37,738 nucleotides of DNA. Origin: Rickettsiales bacterium. GTDB taxonomy: Bacteria > Pseudomonadota > Alphaproteobacteria > Rickettsiales > Rickettsiaceae. The translations under genes and the position numbers were made by a program. Positions within the stretch are counted from its first letter, which is position 1, and each line of letters begins with the position of its first letter. The notes below the pieces were generated by a model. The model was not told the origin of the DNA, searched no databases, and saw only the letters and a list, made by a program, of their open reading frames with translations. Of the stretch, positions 17,438 through 26,247 are shown one piece after another. The stretch covers positions 1-37,738 of the forward strand of contig CANGIW010000007.1 in NCBI GenBank assembly GCA_947454145.1, read 5' to 3'.

Positions 17438-18895
17438 TTATAAAAAGTGTGAAGTATTTATATTATTAGCTAATAGTTCAACCTGAGTGTTTTCTACATG
17501 TGTTACATGTGTCTCTAAAAGATCATTTAAAGCAAAAGATAACAATTGCACTGCAACTACTTCTTCTTGCACTGCAACTACTACTTCTTGCACTGCAACT
17601 ACTTCTTCTTGCACTGCAACTACTTCTTCTTGCACTGCAACTACTTCTTCTTGCACTGCAACTACTTCTTCTTGCACTGCAACTACTTCTTCTTGCACTG
17701 CAACTACTTCTTCTTGCACCGGATCTACTTCTTGCACTGCAACTACTTCTTGCACCCGATCTACTTCTTGCACTGCAACTACTTCTTGCACCCGATCTAC
17801 TTCTTGCACTGCAACTACTTCTTGCACCGGATCTACTTCTTGCACTGCACCTACTTCTTGCACCGGATCTACTTCTTGCACTGCACCTACTTCTTGCACT
17901 ACACCTACTTCTTGCACTGTTTGAGGTGCTGGAATTAATGAATGAGCTAAATTCATAAACATTTTTTGTAGCTGATTATTTTGTTGACTAATTACATGCA
18001 ACAACTTCTTTTCCTGAGCACTCATTTTTTGATTAAATTGCTCACTTTGATCTGAAAGCATTTGGTAAAATTTGTCATTTTGATCAACCATTAATTTTTC
18101 TAATTCTTGATCCCTTTTAAGAGCTTGTGCTAATTGATCATTTTGTTTATCTTCTAATTCCTTTAATTGTTCGTTAACCTCTTCCTCGATTTCTTCAATA
18201 CCTTCTTCAACTTTTTGCAATTCTAGCTTAACAAATTTATAATTTTCTTTTTCAGATTTAATATCATCTTTACAATTATTTATCTCATTTTGAACAGACA
18301 ACACATCCTCTTTTAGTGAAACTATCTCACTATTAATTTCTTCAACTTTATCATCTATATCTTCAACTTTATAATCCAAATCTTCAACTTCATGTTCAAT
18401 TCTTTCTTGTTTTTCTTTTAATTCCAAAACCTCGCTATTTAATTTTTCTACTTCTTCTTGTAAGACATTAATTTCAATTAAAACATGGCTAAGTTCATCT
18501 TTTATATTTTTGTCATGTGAATTTTTGTCAGACAATTCCACAACTAATTTAGCGCTATAATTAATAATTTCTACTAAAATACTTGTTTGATCCCCTAAAA
18601 AACTTTTGATCACACTAGAGTTAGTAAAAAAATTCGTTACAAAATTTTTAGTTGCATGTAATGTGCCTTTTAGTAATGATTTTAAACTAAAATCCTGTGG
18701 TAAATTTGAATTAATTAGTACATCATTTAATAAGCTTTTTAAGCTAAAAAATTCATCCTTATTCAGTTCACCTTTCAAGTGCTTATCGTGTAAAAAATTA
18801 TTCAACAAATCTTTTGTAAAATTACCTATAGAATTGTTAAAATCTTCGGATATTGATTGTAAAATATTTGCGTTTTTGTTTGGTACTTGTTTCAT
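17438..18895 (-). CDS. Coiled-coil protein with C-terminal VQEV(x) hexad/heptad repeats
   Basis: An unrecognised 485-residue protein. Residues 1-120 are helical and Asn/Phe/Leu-rich, without a signal peptide. Residues about 120-310 are a long acidic coiled coil (for example EVLELKEKQERIEHEVEDLD) that becomes Gln-rich (QLAQALKRDQELEKL). Residues about 327-450 are 11 hexads (VQEVGA, VQEVDP, VQEVDR, VQEVVA) followed by 8 heptads (VQEEVVA, one VQEVVVA). A short non-repetitive tail ends NINTSHFL. The architecture resembles structural or host-interacting coiled-coil proteins of intracellular bacteria, but no family is claimed. AAGGAG stands about 16 bases upstream of the ATG. The gene is divergent from rpsB and next to a dead IS5-type element. 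Confidence 0.8.
   Translation of the reverse strand: MKQVPNKNANILQSISEDFNNSIGNFTKDLLNNFLHDKHLKGELNKDEFFSLKSLLNDVLINSNLPQDFSLKSLLKGTLHATKNFVTNFFTNSSVIKSFLGDQTSILVEIINYSAKLVVELSDKNSHDKNIKDELSHVLIEINVLQEEVEKLNSEVLELKEKQERIEHEVEDLDYKVEDIDDKVEEINSEIVSLKEDVLSVQNEINNCKDDIKSEKENYKFVKLELQKVEEGIEEIEEEVNEQLKELEDKQNDQLAQALKRDQELEKLMVDQNDKFYQMLSDQSEQFNQKMSAQEKKLLHVISQQNNQLQKMFMNLAHSLIPAPQTVQEVGVVQEVGAVQEVDPVQEVGAVQEVDPVQEVVAVQEVDRVQEVVAVQEVDRVQEVVAVQEVDPVQEEVVAVQEEVVAVQEEVVAVQEEVVAVQEEVVAVQEEVVAVQEVVVAVQEEVVAVQLLSFALNDLLETHVTHVENTQVELLANNINTSHFL
17546..17919 (-). repeat. In-frame 18/21-bp tandem repeat array inside the coiled-coil gene
   Basis: The top strand shows about eight near-identical 21-base units (TTGCACTGCAACTACTTCTTC; one has CTACTACTTC), then eleven 18-base units in which GCAACT alternates with GGATCT, CGATCT, GCACCT and ACACCT. 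Both unit lengths are multiples of three, so copy-number change would keep the reading frame. The units contain no stop in several other frames, which is why long antisense reading frames appear over them. Confidence 0.95.
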
Positions 18896-19282
18896 AAATT
18901 AATAATTGCACTCCTTATATAAAAATCAACGGATTAATTCAATTAGTAGTTCTATCATAATGCAAAATTAATTAACTTAAAGTTAAATTACTGGCTTTTT
19001 AAAATAAAAATAATTAAAAACCAAAAATAACAAGCGTTATTTGTAAATCGTTTTTTACAAAAAATTGATTGCAATATTAAGATATATGTTGCATAATACA
19101 TGTTGATATATGTTAAAATAAGGTACTTAAATGTTATCTGAATTTCTTGTATCATTTTGATTTTTAAAAAAACATAACAATCCATCCCGCACGCAAATAC
19201 AGTAGTTAGTGTTATTCATATTTTTGGATAATAAAATAGAATTTGCGGAGGAATAACTAACTCATAACTCAAAAGGATAAAA
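18896..19282. other. Divergent intergenic region between the coiled-coil gene and rpsB, with two hairpins
   Basis: This 387-base stretch has no convincing gene. Two adjacent stem-loops stand out: AAATAAC-AAGC-GTTATTT (19025-19042) and TTTGTAAA-(TCGTTT)-TTTACAAA (19040-19061). The first contains CAAATAACGCTTG on the minus strand, which also occurs at the start of the IS5-type remnants and may be a scrap of one. Near rpsB there is a strong GCGGAGGA at 19245-19252 that serves no nearby start, and AAAAGGA at 19270-19276 that fits the rpsB ATG. It may hold the rpsB promoter and leader. Confidence 0.4.
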
Positions 19283-20182
19283 ATGAACGACAGAATTCCA
19301 ACAGTATCGTTAAAAGACCTAGTAGAAGTTGGTGCGTATTATGGGCACAAAAAAACTCGTAGACGCCCTAAGATGGAGCCATATCTTTATGCTGAACAAG
19401 AAGGCATGGATATAATAGATTTACGTCAAACTCAAGGTTTAATGCAAAGAGCTTTAGAAGAAATTTATAAAGTAGCAAAAAATAATGGTAAAATTCTTTT
19501 TGTTGGAACCAAAAGCCAAGCAAAAGATTTAGTTGCAGAATATGCACAAAAATGTGGTCAACACTATGTTAATACAAGATGGTTAGGTGGTATCTTAACT
19601 AACTGGCATACTATAGCAAGATCTATAAGTTCTTTAGAGGAAAAAGAACAATTATTAGCTGATGAAGAAAAACTTACAGCTTATACTAAAAAAGAAATTC
19701 TACAAATTACAAGACAAAAAGATAAATTATTAGCTACACTCGGAGGTATAAGAAATCTTAATGGCTTACCAGATTTACTAATAGTGATTGATACTAATAG
19801 AGAAGATTTAGCTATTAAAGAAGGCGCTAAATTAGGTGTCAAAATTGTTGCGATAGTTGATAGTAATGCTAGTCCGGATGATGTAGATTTTATAATTCCT
19901 GCAAATGATGATGCTATAAAAGCTATACGATTGTATTGCGAATTAATGTCTAACGCTGTTTTATTAGGTATCGAAGATTCTCTTAAAGAAGCTGGTGTTG
20001 ATGTAAAAACATTTTCAGCTAAAACTGCGCCTGTAGTTGGATATACTAATAAATCTAAACACACTAAAAAAATAAATACACCTAAAACAACTTCGGGGTA
20101 TCAAGTTAAATCTGATGTTAGTGATGATAACTTAGAAAAAATAATGGCTACTAATAGCGTTAGTAAAACCCCAGCCAATTAG
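19283..20182 (+). CDS. rpsB: 30S ribosomal protein S2
   Basis: Small-subunit ribosomal protein, required for S1 binding and assembly of the 30S body. It has 299 residues, longer than the E. coli protein (about 240), with a low-complexity Lys/Thr/Ser tail from about residue 255. Family segments are clear: LVEVGAYYGHKKTRRRPKM near the N-terminus, ILFVGTKSQAKDLV (about 72-85), YVNTRWLGGILTNWHTI (about 97-113), and LPDLLIVIDTNRE plus VAIVDSNASPDDVDFIIPAND in the second half. AAAAGGA about 7 bases upstream supports the ATG. tsf follows 40 bases later, the classical rpsB-tsf pair. Confidence 0.97.
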   Translation: MNDRIPTVSLKDLVEVGAYYGHKKTRRRPKMEPYLYAEQEGMDIIDLRQTQGLMQRALEEIYKVAKNNGKILFVGTKSQAKDLVAEYAQKCGQHYVNTRWLGGILTNWHTIARSISSLEEKEQLLADEEKLTAYTKKEILQITRQKDKLLATLGGIRNLNGLPDLLIVIDTNREDLAIKEGAKLGVKIVAIVDSNASPDDVDFIIPANDDAIKAIRLYCELMSNAVLLGIEDSLKEAGVDVKTFSAKTAPVVGYTNKSKHTKKINTPKTTSGYQVKSDVSDDNLEKIMATNSVSKTPAN

Positions 20183-20222
20183 ATAAAAAAGTAAAGTTTA
20201 ACTTAAAAAATTGTATGTATCT

Positions 20223-21137
20223 ATGAGCACAGAACTAATTAAAATTTTACGCGCCAAAACATCAGCCGGTATGATAGACTGCAAAAAAGCTTTAATTGAA
20301 ACCGAAAATGACGTTAATAAGGCTGTAGAGTGGCTTAGGAAAAAAGGTTTATCCACGGCAGCAAAAAAATCATCACGAGTTGCAGCAGAAGGTTTGGTTG
20401 CAGGAAAAATTTCTGCTGATAAAAAAATAGGTACTTTAGTAGAACTTAATTCCGAAACAGATTTTGTGGCTTTAAATGATAAATTTCAAAATTTAGTTCA
20501 CGATATAGCTGATTTGGCTCTTGGTTTTAACGATTTGGAAATTTTAAAAAATTCAAAATTTGGTTCCTCTTCTACAGTATCTGAAGAAATTATACAAATA
20601 ATAGCTAGTATTGGTGAAAATATTACCTTACGTAGAGTACATAGTCTTTCAGTAACAAATGGTGTAGTAGGTTGTTATATACATAACAAAGTTGCTGAAG
20701 GTTCTGGCAAAATAGCTACTTTAGTGGCTTTAGAATCAGATGGAGATAAAAAAATTTTAGAAAACCTTGCTTATAACATAGCGATGCATATAACATCCTC
20801 TAATAGTTTATACTTAAAAAGATCGGATATTCCTTCTGGTATTTTAGAAAAAGAACAAGAAGTTTTTTCTGAGCAAGTGAAAGCTTTGGGTAAACCTCAC
20901 GAGGTTATGCTCAACATAGTAAAAGGTAAATTAGAGGGCTTTTATAAGCAAAATGTTTTACTAGAACAACCTTATATTAAAGATAATTCTATATCTATTC
21001 AAGATCTTATTGTACAAAGCTCTAAAGAAATTGGTTCGAATATAGAAATCAAATCTTTTGTAAAATATGTTTTAGGTGAAGGGATAGAATTACAAAAATC
21101 CGACTTTGCTGCTGAAGTAGAAAAAATGATTCGCTAA
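20223..21137 (+). CDS. tsf: Translation elongation factor Ts
   Basis: Nucleotide exchange factor for EF-Tu. From ATG 20223 the product has 304 residues. The N-terminal UBA-like domain and signature read LIKILRAKTSAGMIDCKKAL, followed by EWLRKKGLSTAAKKSSRVAAEGLV; the TDFVALNDKF segment contacting EF-Tu is present near residue 80, and the C-terminal dimerisation region is complete, ending VEKMIR. An upstream TTG (20211) is in frame but the ATG matches the conserved start. An 11-base direct duplication (GATTCGCTAAA twice) begins at the last codons and spans the stop; the first copy supplies the TAA. Confidence 0.96.
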   Translation: MSTELIKILRAKTSAGMIDCKKALIETENDVNKAVEWLRKKGLSTAAKKSSRVAAEGLVAGKISADKKIGTLVELNSETDFVALNDKFQNLVHDIADLALGFNDLEILKNSKFGSSSTVSEEIIQIIASIGENITLRRVHSLSVTNGVVGCYIHNKVAEGSGKIATLVALESDGDKKILENLAYNIAMHITSSNSLYLKRSDIPSGILEKEQEVFSEQVKALGKPHEVMLNIVKGKLEGFYKQNVLLEQPYIKDNSISIQDLIVQSSKEIGSNIEIKSFVKYVLGEGIELQKSDFAAEVEKMIR

Positions 21138-21156
21138 AGATTCGCTAAAGTTTATG

Positions 21157-21195
21157 TTCCATACAATTTAGTTCAATAGATGAAGTTGTATGGAA
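21157..21195 (+). terminator. Inverted repeat after tsf, possible terminator
   Basis: TTCCATACAA (21157-21166) and TTGTATGGAA (21186-21195) are perfect 10-base arms around a 19-base loop, starting 20 bases after the tsf stop. The following sequence (TACTTTATG) is only weakly T-rich, so it may be a stabilising or terminator hairpin for rpsB-tsf. It could equally be the end of the neighbouring IS30-like remnant. Confidence 0.35.
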
Positions 21196-21221
21196 TACTT
21201 TATGTTGATATAACCTATAAT

Positions 21222-21515
21222 TCAAGTTTGAAGTGCAACAAAATCACTAGCAATAGTTGTAATCCACAATTCATTCGGGGTCAAGTGGTTTAATGATTTT
21301 TTAGGCAGATTGTTAAGTTTATCTTGAGTTTGTGTGCTAATATTTTTAGTAATATTATTAAAAGCGGGGGCTTTGAGGATAAATTCATAGAGTATAGCAA
21401 AGTCGTCCTTTCCACCCCGCCCTTTTGCCATGCTTGAAGGATTGCACAAATAGGCGTTAACACCAAGTGTTGTAAGTAAGCCAAAGACAAGGCCAAAAAA
21501 TTATGTTCCGTTATT
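21222..21515 (-). pseudogene. C-terminal remnant of an IS30-type transposase
   Basis: The minus strand reads AYLCNPSS, a frameshift, AWQKGGVER, another shift, then AFNNITKNISTQTQDKLNN, LPKKSLNHLTPNELW and a final DFVALQT-stop. The order (C-[DN]P--S-WQKGGVE-N, then LN-RP-K-L---TP-E, with a VALxx ending) is typical of the C-terminal half of the DDE domain in IS30-family transposases. No N-terminal half is visible and the frame is broken, so the element is inactive. Confidence 0.65.
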
Positions 21516-21757
21516 AAAAGCGAGGGCTTTTGGGATAAATTTATAGAGTATAGCAAAGTCCTTTCCACCCCGCCCTTTTGCCATGCTTGAAGGATTGCAC
21601 AAATAGGCTTTAACACCAAGTGTTGTAAGTAAACCAAAGACAAGGCCAAAAAATTATGTTCCGTTATTAAAAGCGGGGGCTTTTGAGGATAAATTTATAG
21701 AGTATAGCAAAGTCCTTTCCACCCCGCCCTTTTGCCATGCTTGAAGGATTGCACAAA
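21360..21757. repeat. Tandem repeat of an IS30-type fragment, about 2.6 copies of 153-156 bp
   Basis: Units start at 21360, 21516 and 21669, each opening AAAAGCG[GA]GGGCTTT. The first two are about 156 and 153 bases long and differ by a few substitutions and a 3-base indel (AAGTCGTCC versus AAGTCC); the third stops after GGATTGCACAAA at 21757. Each unit carries the transposase WQKGGVE segment on the minus strand. The remainder up to 21930 shows no recognisable gene. Confidence 0.9.
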
Positions 21758-21949
21758 ACTTTTAAGGATAAATTTCCCTGTAATTTTATTATTTACTTGA
21801 TCTATTTTATATGTTTTTCCTCATTGCGCTAATGCCTTTTCATCTATTAAATGCATTATTTTTGATACTTCCATTGTTCTAACTCTTTTTATTATTAAAG
21901 TTAAAATTTAACTTCATGCCGAATTATTTGCAATCTACTTTAATCCTAG

Positions 21950-22130
21950 ATAACTTTTGGCAGACCTAATACACCTGTACGTTGTAACTCAACATATTGA
22001 AGCATTCAATAAAACCACCTCAAAATCAAATATTTCCTTGAATTTCTATATTCATGATCCTATTGTAGCAAATCTTTCAAGCTCGCAAGCGTTATTTGAT
22101 TTTGGGACATAATTTCAATACCAAATATTT
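21950..22130 (-). pseudogene. Second IS5-type transposase N-terminal remnant
   Basis: The minus strand reads MSQNQITLASLKDLLQ-stop-DHEYRN, then, after a shift, EIFDFEVVLLNASIC-stop and a worn continuation (RTGVLGLPK). It corresponds to the copies at 17289 and 36773 (shared DNA AAATAACGCTTGCGAGCTTGA with the first). Stops and shifts make it non-functional. Confidence 0.65.
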
Positions 22131-22144
22131 TTTACCAAATTATA

Positions 22145-22253
22145 TCATTTCTTGCTAATCTAGCAACAGTTTTATATAGCATCCACACGCGTTTCATGAG
22201 TGTAAGTATTCTAGTACTGTATTTCTTAGGTAGTTGCTATAACTTATTGGCAT
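22145..22253 (-). pseudogene. IS630-type transposase N-terminal remnant
   Basis: From ATG 22253 leftward the reading is MPISYSNYLRNTVLEYLHS-stop, continuing in a shifted frame as TRVDAI...ISKK. The YS-DLR--V---------R--A---F-IS--T pattern is that of the helix-turn-helix start of IS630/Tc1-type transposases. It is truncated by in-frame stops. The 280 bases from 22254 to ccmF show nothing I can assign. Confidence 0.5.
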
Positions 22254-22532
22254 TTTTCTTTGTTTCAAGATGTCCACTTCAACCCAAATTACTATAAATT
22301 TCTATTTAAATATACATTACAAACCGTAACTTTCCTTCTAATAGATACTAATATGAATTAATATATAGATCATTTGTTAATATAAACAAATTTGTACACC
22401 CACTGGCTTGTATAATTTTATTAGACATATGTGATTCTACTTTTCTTTCGATTGTTTAAGAACAAGGCACAAAACCAAAAATTTGCTTTGTAGCCATTAT
22501 TGACAGAAATCTTAATAAATTTTAATTTTCAC

Positions 22533-24389
22533 TCAATTACCCGATAACTTTTCTTGTTTTCGAACAAAACCTAAAGCAATTCCCAAACTAATCATACAAC
22601 AGCTAATCCACAGCAACATCATAAAGGGTTTTATATAGAATTTAGCTTCTATCTGTTCTTCCTTAGCGCCAGATAATACAACATAAAGATCATAAAAATA
22701 GAAATGTTTTATAGCAATTTCTGCAGCTAAACTTTTTTCTATTTTATAAAATCGGTTTTCCGGGGAAATAATTATCTCATTACCATTTGGAAATTTAATC
22801 CAAAAATCAGCAATATGCCTATAATAATTATTTTGTTCGTGATACCTAACATTTTGTAATTTTATCTCTATGTTATCCCAATATTTCTGATCACCGATTG
22901 TACCAGAAAAATTAAATTCTTTTTGTAATAAACTATTAAGACAAATAGCTACAATCATCACTGCATAACCACTATGTGCTAATAGCATAGAAAATTTTGT
23001 AGCAGTAAGTCTTTTATTTGCCAGAAGATATAAGAATCTTAATATACATGCTAAAAATAACACTGCAGCAATTATGCAGGCTATGACAGCTATAATATTC
23101 AATTGATAAAATATTTTAAAATACCCCGTAATAACAAGTATCAATATACCAATAGGTAATATTTTATATACATGATAAGTGAAACACAAATATATCATCA
23201 TTATAGCTATAGATATAGCTATTGGGGAAAGTATATAAATAAAAAATTCAGGTTCTAATGTTAATTTTTGTTGGAAGTAATATTCCAAAATAGGAGGTGC
23301 TATTAAGGATATTAAAATTACACTTGAACTTATTGCAAATAAAATATTTGCTAAAAATAATAATCTATCATCTTTCCCTAAGATAGTTGAATTTAAATCT
23401 ATAACTCTGATTTTTGTTACAAGTAAATATAAACAGGGTATTATAAATACTGCAAACGACGCTAATAAATATAAGCTTGCATATTTATTTTGAGCAAAAC
23501 TATGTATGGAAATAAGCCAGCCAGACCTGACAAGCATTGTGCTTATTAATACCGTAATAAAACTTAATACTGCCAAAGCTATTGTTAAGCGGTAATAAAT
23601 ACCTAATTTTATCGACCTTAAGCACAGATGATAGAGTGAAGTCACCATTAGCCATGGTAATAAAGAAGCATTTTCTACTGGGTCAAAAAACCAATACCCA
23701 CCCCAACCAAGTTCACGATATGCCCACCAACTTCCAAGACCAATTCCCAATGTTAATGCCACCCAAGAAATTCTACTATACAACAAAATATGAGGTAGAT
23801 ATTTTTTTATATTTTTAGGGTAATACAGAGCTAAAATACCCAAAATAAATGGTATAAAAAGAGTGATATATCCTAAATATAATATTGGAGGATGAATTAC
23901 AAGCGCTATGTCTTGTAAAGATGGGTTTAAACCTACACCCTCCAAAACCTTACCTTTCATTGGTAAAAAAGGGTTGGAGAAAAAATATATATTGGAAGCT
24001 AGTATAAAGGACAAAATGATTGAAATTGAGATAATAATTATTAGTTCATCTTTAGATAAGAATTTTGTTGTACAAAAATTTATATACACAAAATTATTCA
24101 ACACATATAAAAAAAAGAAAAAGAATAAAGAGCCTTGATTACTTGACCATATAGCTCCTATTTTATATATTAAAGGCTGTATTGAACTTGAAAAAAGGAA
24201 TATATTTTCAAATGATAAGTCTGTTTTTATAAAAGCTTGAGCAAGTATTACTAGTAAAAGAGAAGAAAAAATAAATGCAATATTATGTAGTATAATTGCA
24301 GATTTATTATGCCGCATAACAGCAGCTTGGTGGAAACAGGCAAATAAAATTATTAAATTTATTAGCAATAAATTGTCTGCATTTATCAC
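22533..24389 (-). CDS. ccmF: Cytochrome c maturation heme-lyase subunit CcmF
   Basis: Polytopic inner-membrane protein of System I cytochrome c biogenesis; with CcmH it ligates heme from CcmE to apocytochrome c on the periplasmic side. The 618 residues are slightly short of the usual 640-660. Visible hallmarks: WSSNQGSLFF near residue 80, IHPPILYLGY near 165, and the Trp-rich heme-handling WWD segment at about 221-245 (SWWAYRELGWGGYWFFDPVE, then NASLLPW). About 14-15 hydrophobic segments are seen, with a soluble stretch near 490-580 before a last membrane helix and a basic tail. It stands alone here, as ccm genes are scattered in Rickettsiales; the partners must lie elsewhere. Confidence 0.95.
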   Translation of the reverse strand: MINADNLLLINLIILFACFHQAAVMRHNKSAIILHNIAFIFSSLLLVILAQAFIKTDLSFENIFLFSSSIQPLIYKIGAIWSSNQGSLFFFFFLYVLNNFVYINFCTTKFLSKDELIIIISISIILSFILASNIYFFSNPFLPMKGKVLEGVGLNPSLQDIALVIHPPILYLGYITLFIPFILGILALYYPKNIKKYLPHILLYSRISWVALTLGIGLGSWWAYRELGWGGYWFFDPVENASLLPWLMVTSLYHLCLRSIKLGIYYRLTIALAVLSFITVLISTMLVRSGWLISIHSFAQNKYASLYLLASFAVFIIPCLYLLVTKIRVIDLNSTILGKDDRLLFLANILFAISSSVILISLIAPPILEYYFQQKLTLEPEFFIYILSPIAISIAIMMIYLCFTYHVYKILPIGILILVITGYFKIFYQLNIIAVIACIIAAVLFLACILRFLYLLANKRLTATKFSMLLAHSGYAVMIVAICLNSLLQKEFNFSGTIGDQKYWDNIEIKLQNVRYHEQNNYYRHIADFWIKFPNGNEIIISPENRFYKIEKSLAAEIAIKHFYFYDLYVVLSGAKEEQIEAKFYIKPFMMLLWISCCMISLGIALGFVRKQEKLSGN

Positions 24390-24522
24390 TATTAATGACT
24401 ATGTTATTTATAGAAAGACTTTTTTAAGTATGCAATATTTGAATAATTTTAGCTACAAAAAGTTTTTGGAGTGTAGCAGTAAAGAATTATAATAAAATCT
24501 AAGGGCTCCAATTATAAAACTT

Positions 24523-26082
24523 CTACTCTTCCAAAAATTGCTCAAAATGTGTTGAAGTTTTTAAAGTTTCAACAATAGTTGGTCTTAGTAAAATTATAAG
24601 CTCGGTTTTTGTGTTAAACTTTTGTTTAGCGGTTGTAAAAAAAGATAATATTTTTCCAAAACCGGGTTTTTTAATACTAGGCAAACCAGACTCTGTCATA
24701 TTGACTTTATTCTGCGTTAGGCCGCCAATTATAATTATTTCACCGCTAGTTGCTTTAACAAGAGTATCTGCTTCACGTGTTTCTACATTGGCCATAGGTA
24801 CAGTAGATTTAGTGTCGTTAAGGGTGAAATCTTTATTTTGCTCTGCAACTCTTGTTATCATAGGATGTATATGTAAGACTACGTCTTTCTCGTTCATGAT
24901 TTTTGCAGTTGTGTCTAAGGCTATTCCATCAAAAAATGGCTGAAACTTAACATTGCTAACTTGCATAGATGATGTATCTTCTCCATTTGGTGCTTTTGTT
25001 GGAACAAAATTATTAGTAAAATTAGTGATGTAATAAGAATCCGTTCCAAATTTTATTAAAGCTCTCTGATTATTTAAGGCTGATACCCTTGGAGATGATA
25101 AAACAGAGACCTTCCCTTCTGAAGAAAGTAAACTAATTATTCCATCAAAATCTGCAGTCCCTGGTATTCCTATTTGTGATGTTAAGATAGCTGATATAGG
25201 TATATTATCTTGACCAGTAACTGGGGGTGTTGTTTTCATACTTAATTTGTTAGCAAACTTATTCCAATTAATTCCAGTACTATATTCATTTGTAAATGTT
25301 ACTTCTACAATTTTAGCTTCAATGACAACTTGTCTAAGAGAATTTTGATTTATTTTGTGTAGAAATTTTTCTACATTTTTTAAAGCTCTAGGTTCAGCTC
25401 TTACAACTATCATCCCTGTGTCTTTATATATAGATATCATTTCCTTAGGATCTAGATTTTTTTCTGCAAAATAATTATCATCCTTAATTATAATAGCTAT
25501 AGTATTTTTTATATTATCCCAAAAATTATCTTCTGATTTGGTTTGTATAGAAACATAATTTTGTCCAGCTGCTGAAGAACTATCGTTCCTATCTAAACTT
25601 CTACTATTGACGGATGAATTTGAACTACTAGATCTTTGCAAGCTATGATAACTAACATGAAATGTTTTAGCTCTTACTTCTGGAGGATAAATTGTATATC
25701 GATTATTGTTTTTAACAAAACCTATATTATAAGCATCGGTTAATTCTTCTAATAAATGGTCTAAACAAATATTCTCTAAATTCAAATCAATATTAAAAAC
25801 TTCACCAGAATTTTGATCTAAGTTATTAGGAACATTAATATTCACGCTATATATCTTAGAAAGTGTTAAGCCTAATAATCGTAGGTCTAATTTTGAAGCT
25901 TTTACATCTGCTTTTTGGCATATTTTTTGCTTTGTTTGTGTTACTTTTTGTGCTTGAGGTTTTTCAGGTTCTAATATTAAAAAATTAGCTTTAGAATTAA
26001 GGTTATTATTAAATTCTTTTTCAATTTTTTTTTCCGTACAAGCACTGAGCAATAATGTTAAAAACAAAAATACAAATTTCAT
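24523..26082 (-). CDS. Secretin-domain outer-membrane lipoprotein (PilQ/MshL-like)
   Basis: Member of the secretin superfamily, which forms gated rings in the outer membrane for type II secretion, type IV pili or related systems. The 519 residues begin with a lipoprotein signal (MKFVFLFLTLLLSAC, acylated Cys15). Next come a short STN-like N-domain (about 55-125), a Ser-rich linker (about 135-165), an N1-type domain with MIVVRAEPRALKNVEKFL (about 215-232), and the secretin domain with VVIEAKIVEVTF, VSVLSSPRVSALNNQRALIK, EADTLVKATSGEIIIIGGL and the closing ELIILLRPTIVETL. The layout is nearest to MshL/PilQ proteins. No other pilus or secretion genes lie beside it, so its system must be assembled from scattered genes or it has a separate role. 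Confidence 0.85.
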   Translation of the reverse strand: MKFVFLFLTLLLSACTEKKIEKEFNNNLNSKANFLILEPEKPQAQKVTQTKQKICQKADVKASKLDLRLLGLTLSKIYSVNINVPNNLDQNSGEVFNIDLNLENICLDHLLEELTDAYNIGFVKNNNRYTIYPPEVRAKTFHVSYHSLQRSSSSNSSVNSRSLDRNDSSSAAGQNYVSIQTKSEDNFWDNIKNTIAIIIKDDNYFAEKNLDPKEMISIYKDTGMIVVRAEPRALKNVEKFLHKINQNSLRQVVIEAKIVEVTFTNEYSTGINWNKFANKLSMKTTPPVTGQDNIPISAILTSQIGIPGTADFDGIISLLSSEGKVSVLSSPRVSALNNQRALIKFGTDSYYITNFTNNFVPTKAPNGEDTSSMQVSNVKFQPFFDGIALDTTAKIMNEKDVVLHIHPMITRVAEQNKDFTLNDTKSTVPMANVETREADTLVKATSGEIIIIGGLTQNKVNMTESGLPSIKKPGFGKILSFFTTAKQKFNTKTELIILLRPTIVETLKTSTHFEQFLEE

Positions 26083-26247
26083 CTTGGATAATTTTTAAAT
26101 ATGCTAAATCTTATATAGTAACTAATAGTTATGTTACAAGATATCCAGTTAATTTTAAGTTAAAAATGAACTAGAATAATATTTGATATTAAAAGCGTTC
26201 AAATTATGATTTATATTGGTTTGAACATGATATGTAATATATTAATC

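Noticed and set aside
17546-17919. CRISPR array
   Set aside because: The units are 18 or 21 bases, directly adjacent, without unique spacers, and they are in frame inside a coding region.
17487-17958. Three overlapping plus-strand reading frames of 130-152 codons over the repeat array
   Set aside because: They arise because the 18/21-base repeat has no stop in these frames. The products are pure low-complexity (Cys/Thr or Leu runs), and the minus-strand frame extends far beyond the repeats with a normal coiled-coil composition.
18988-19185. Minus-strand 65-codon frame between the coiled-coil gene and rpsB
   Set aside because: Its composition is that of random AT-rich DNA (Ile/Tyr/Phe/Lys), with no start signal and no recognisable motif; it also spans the two hairpins.
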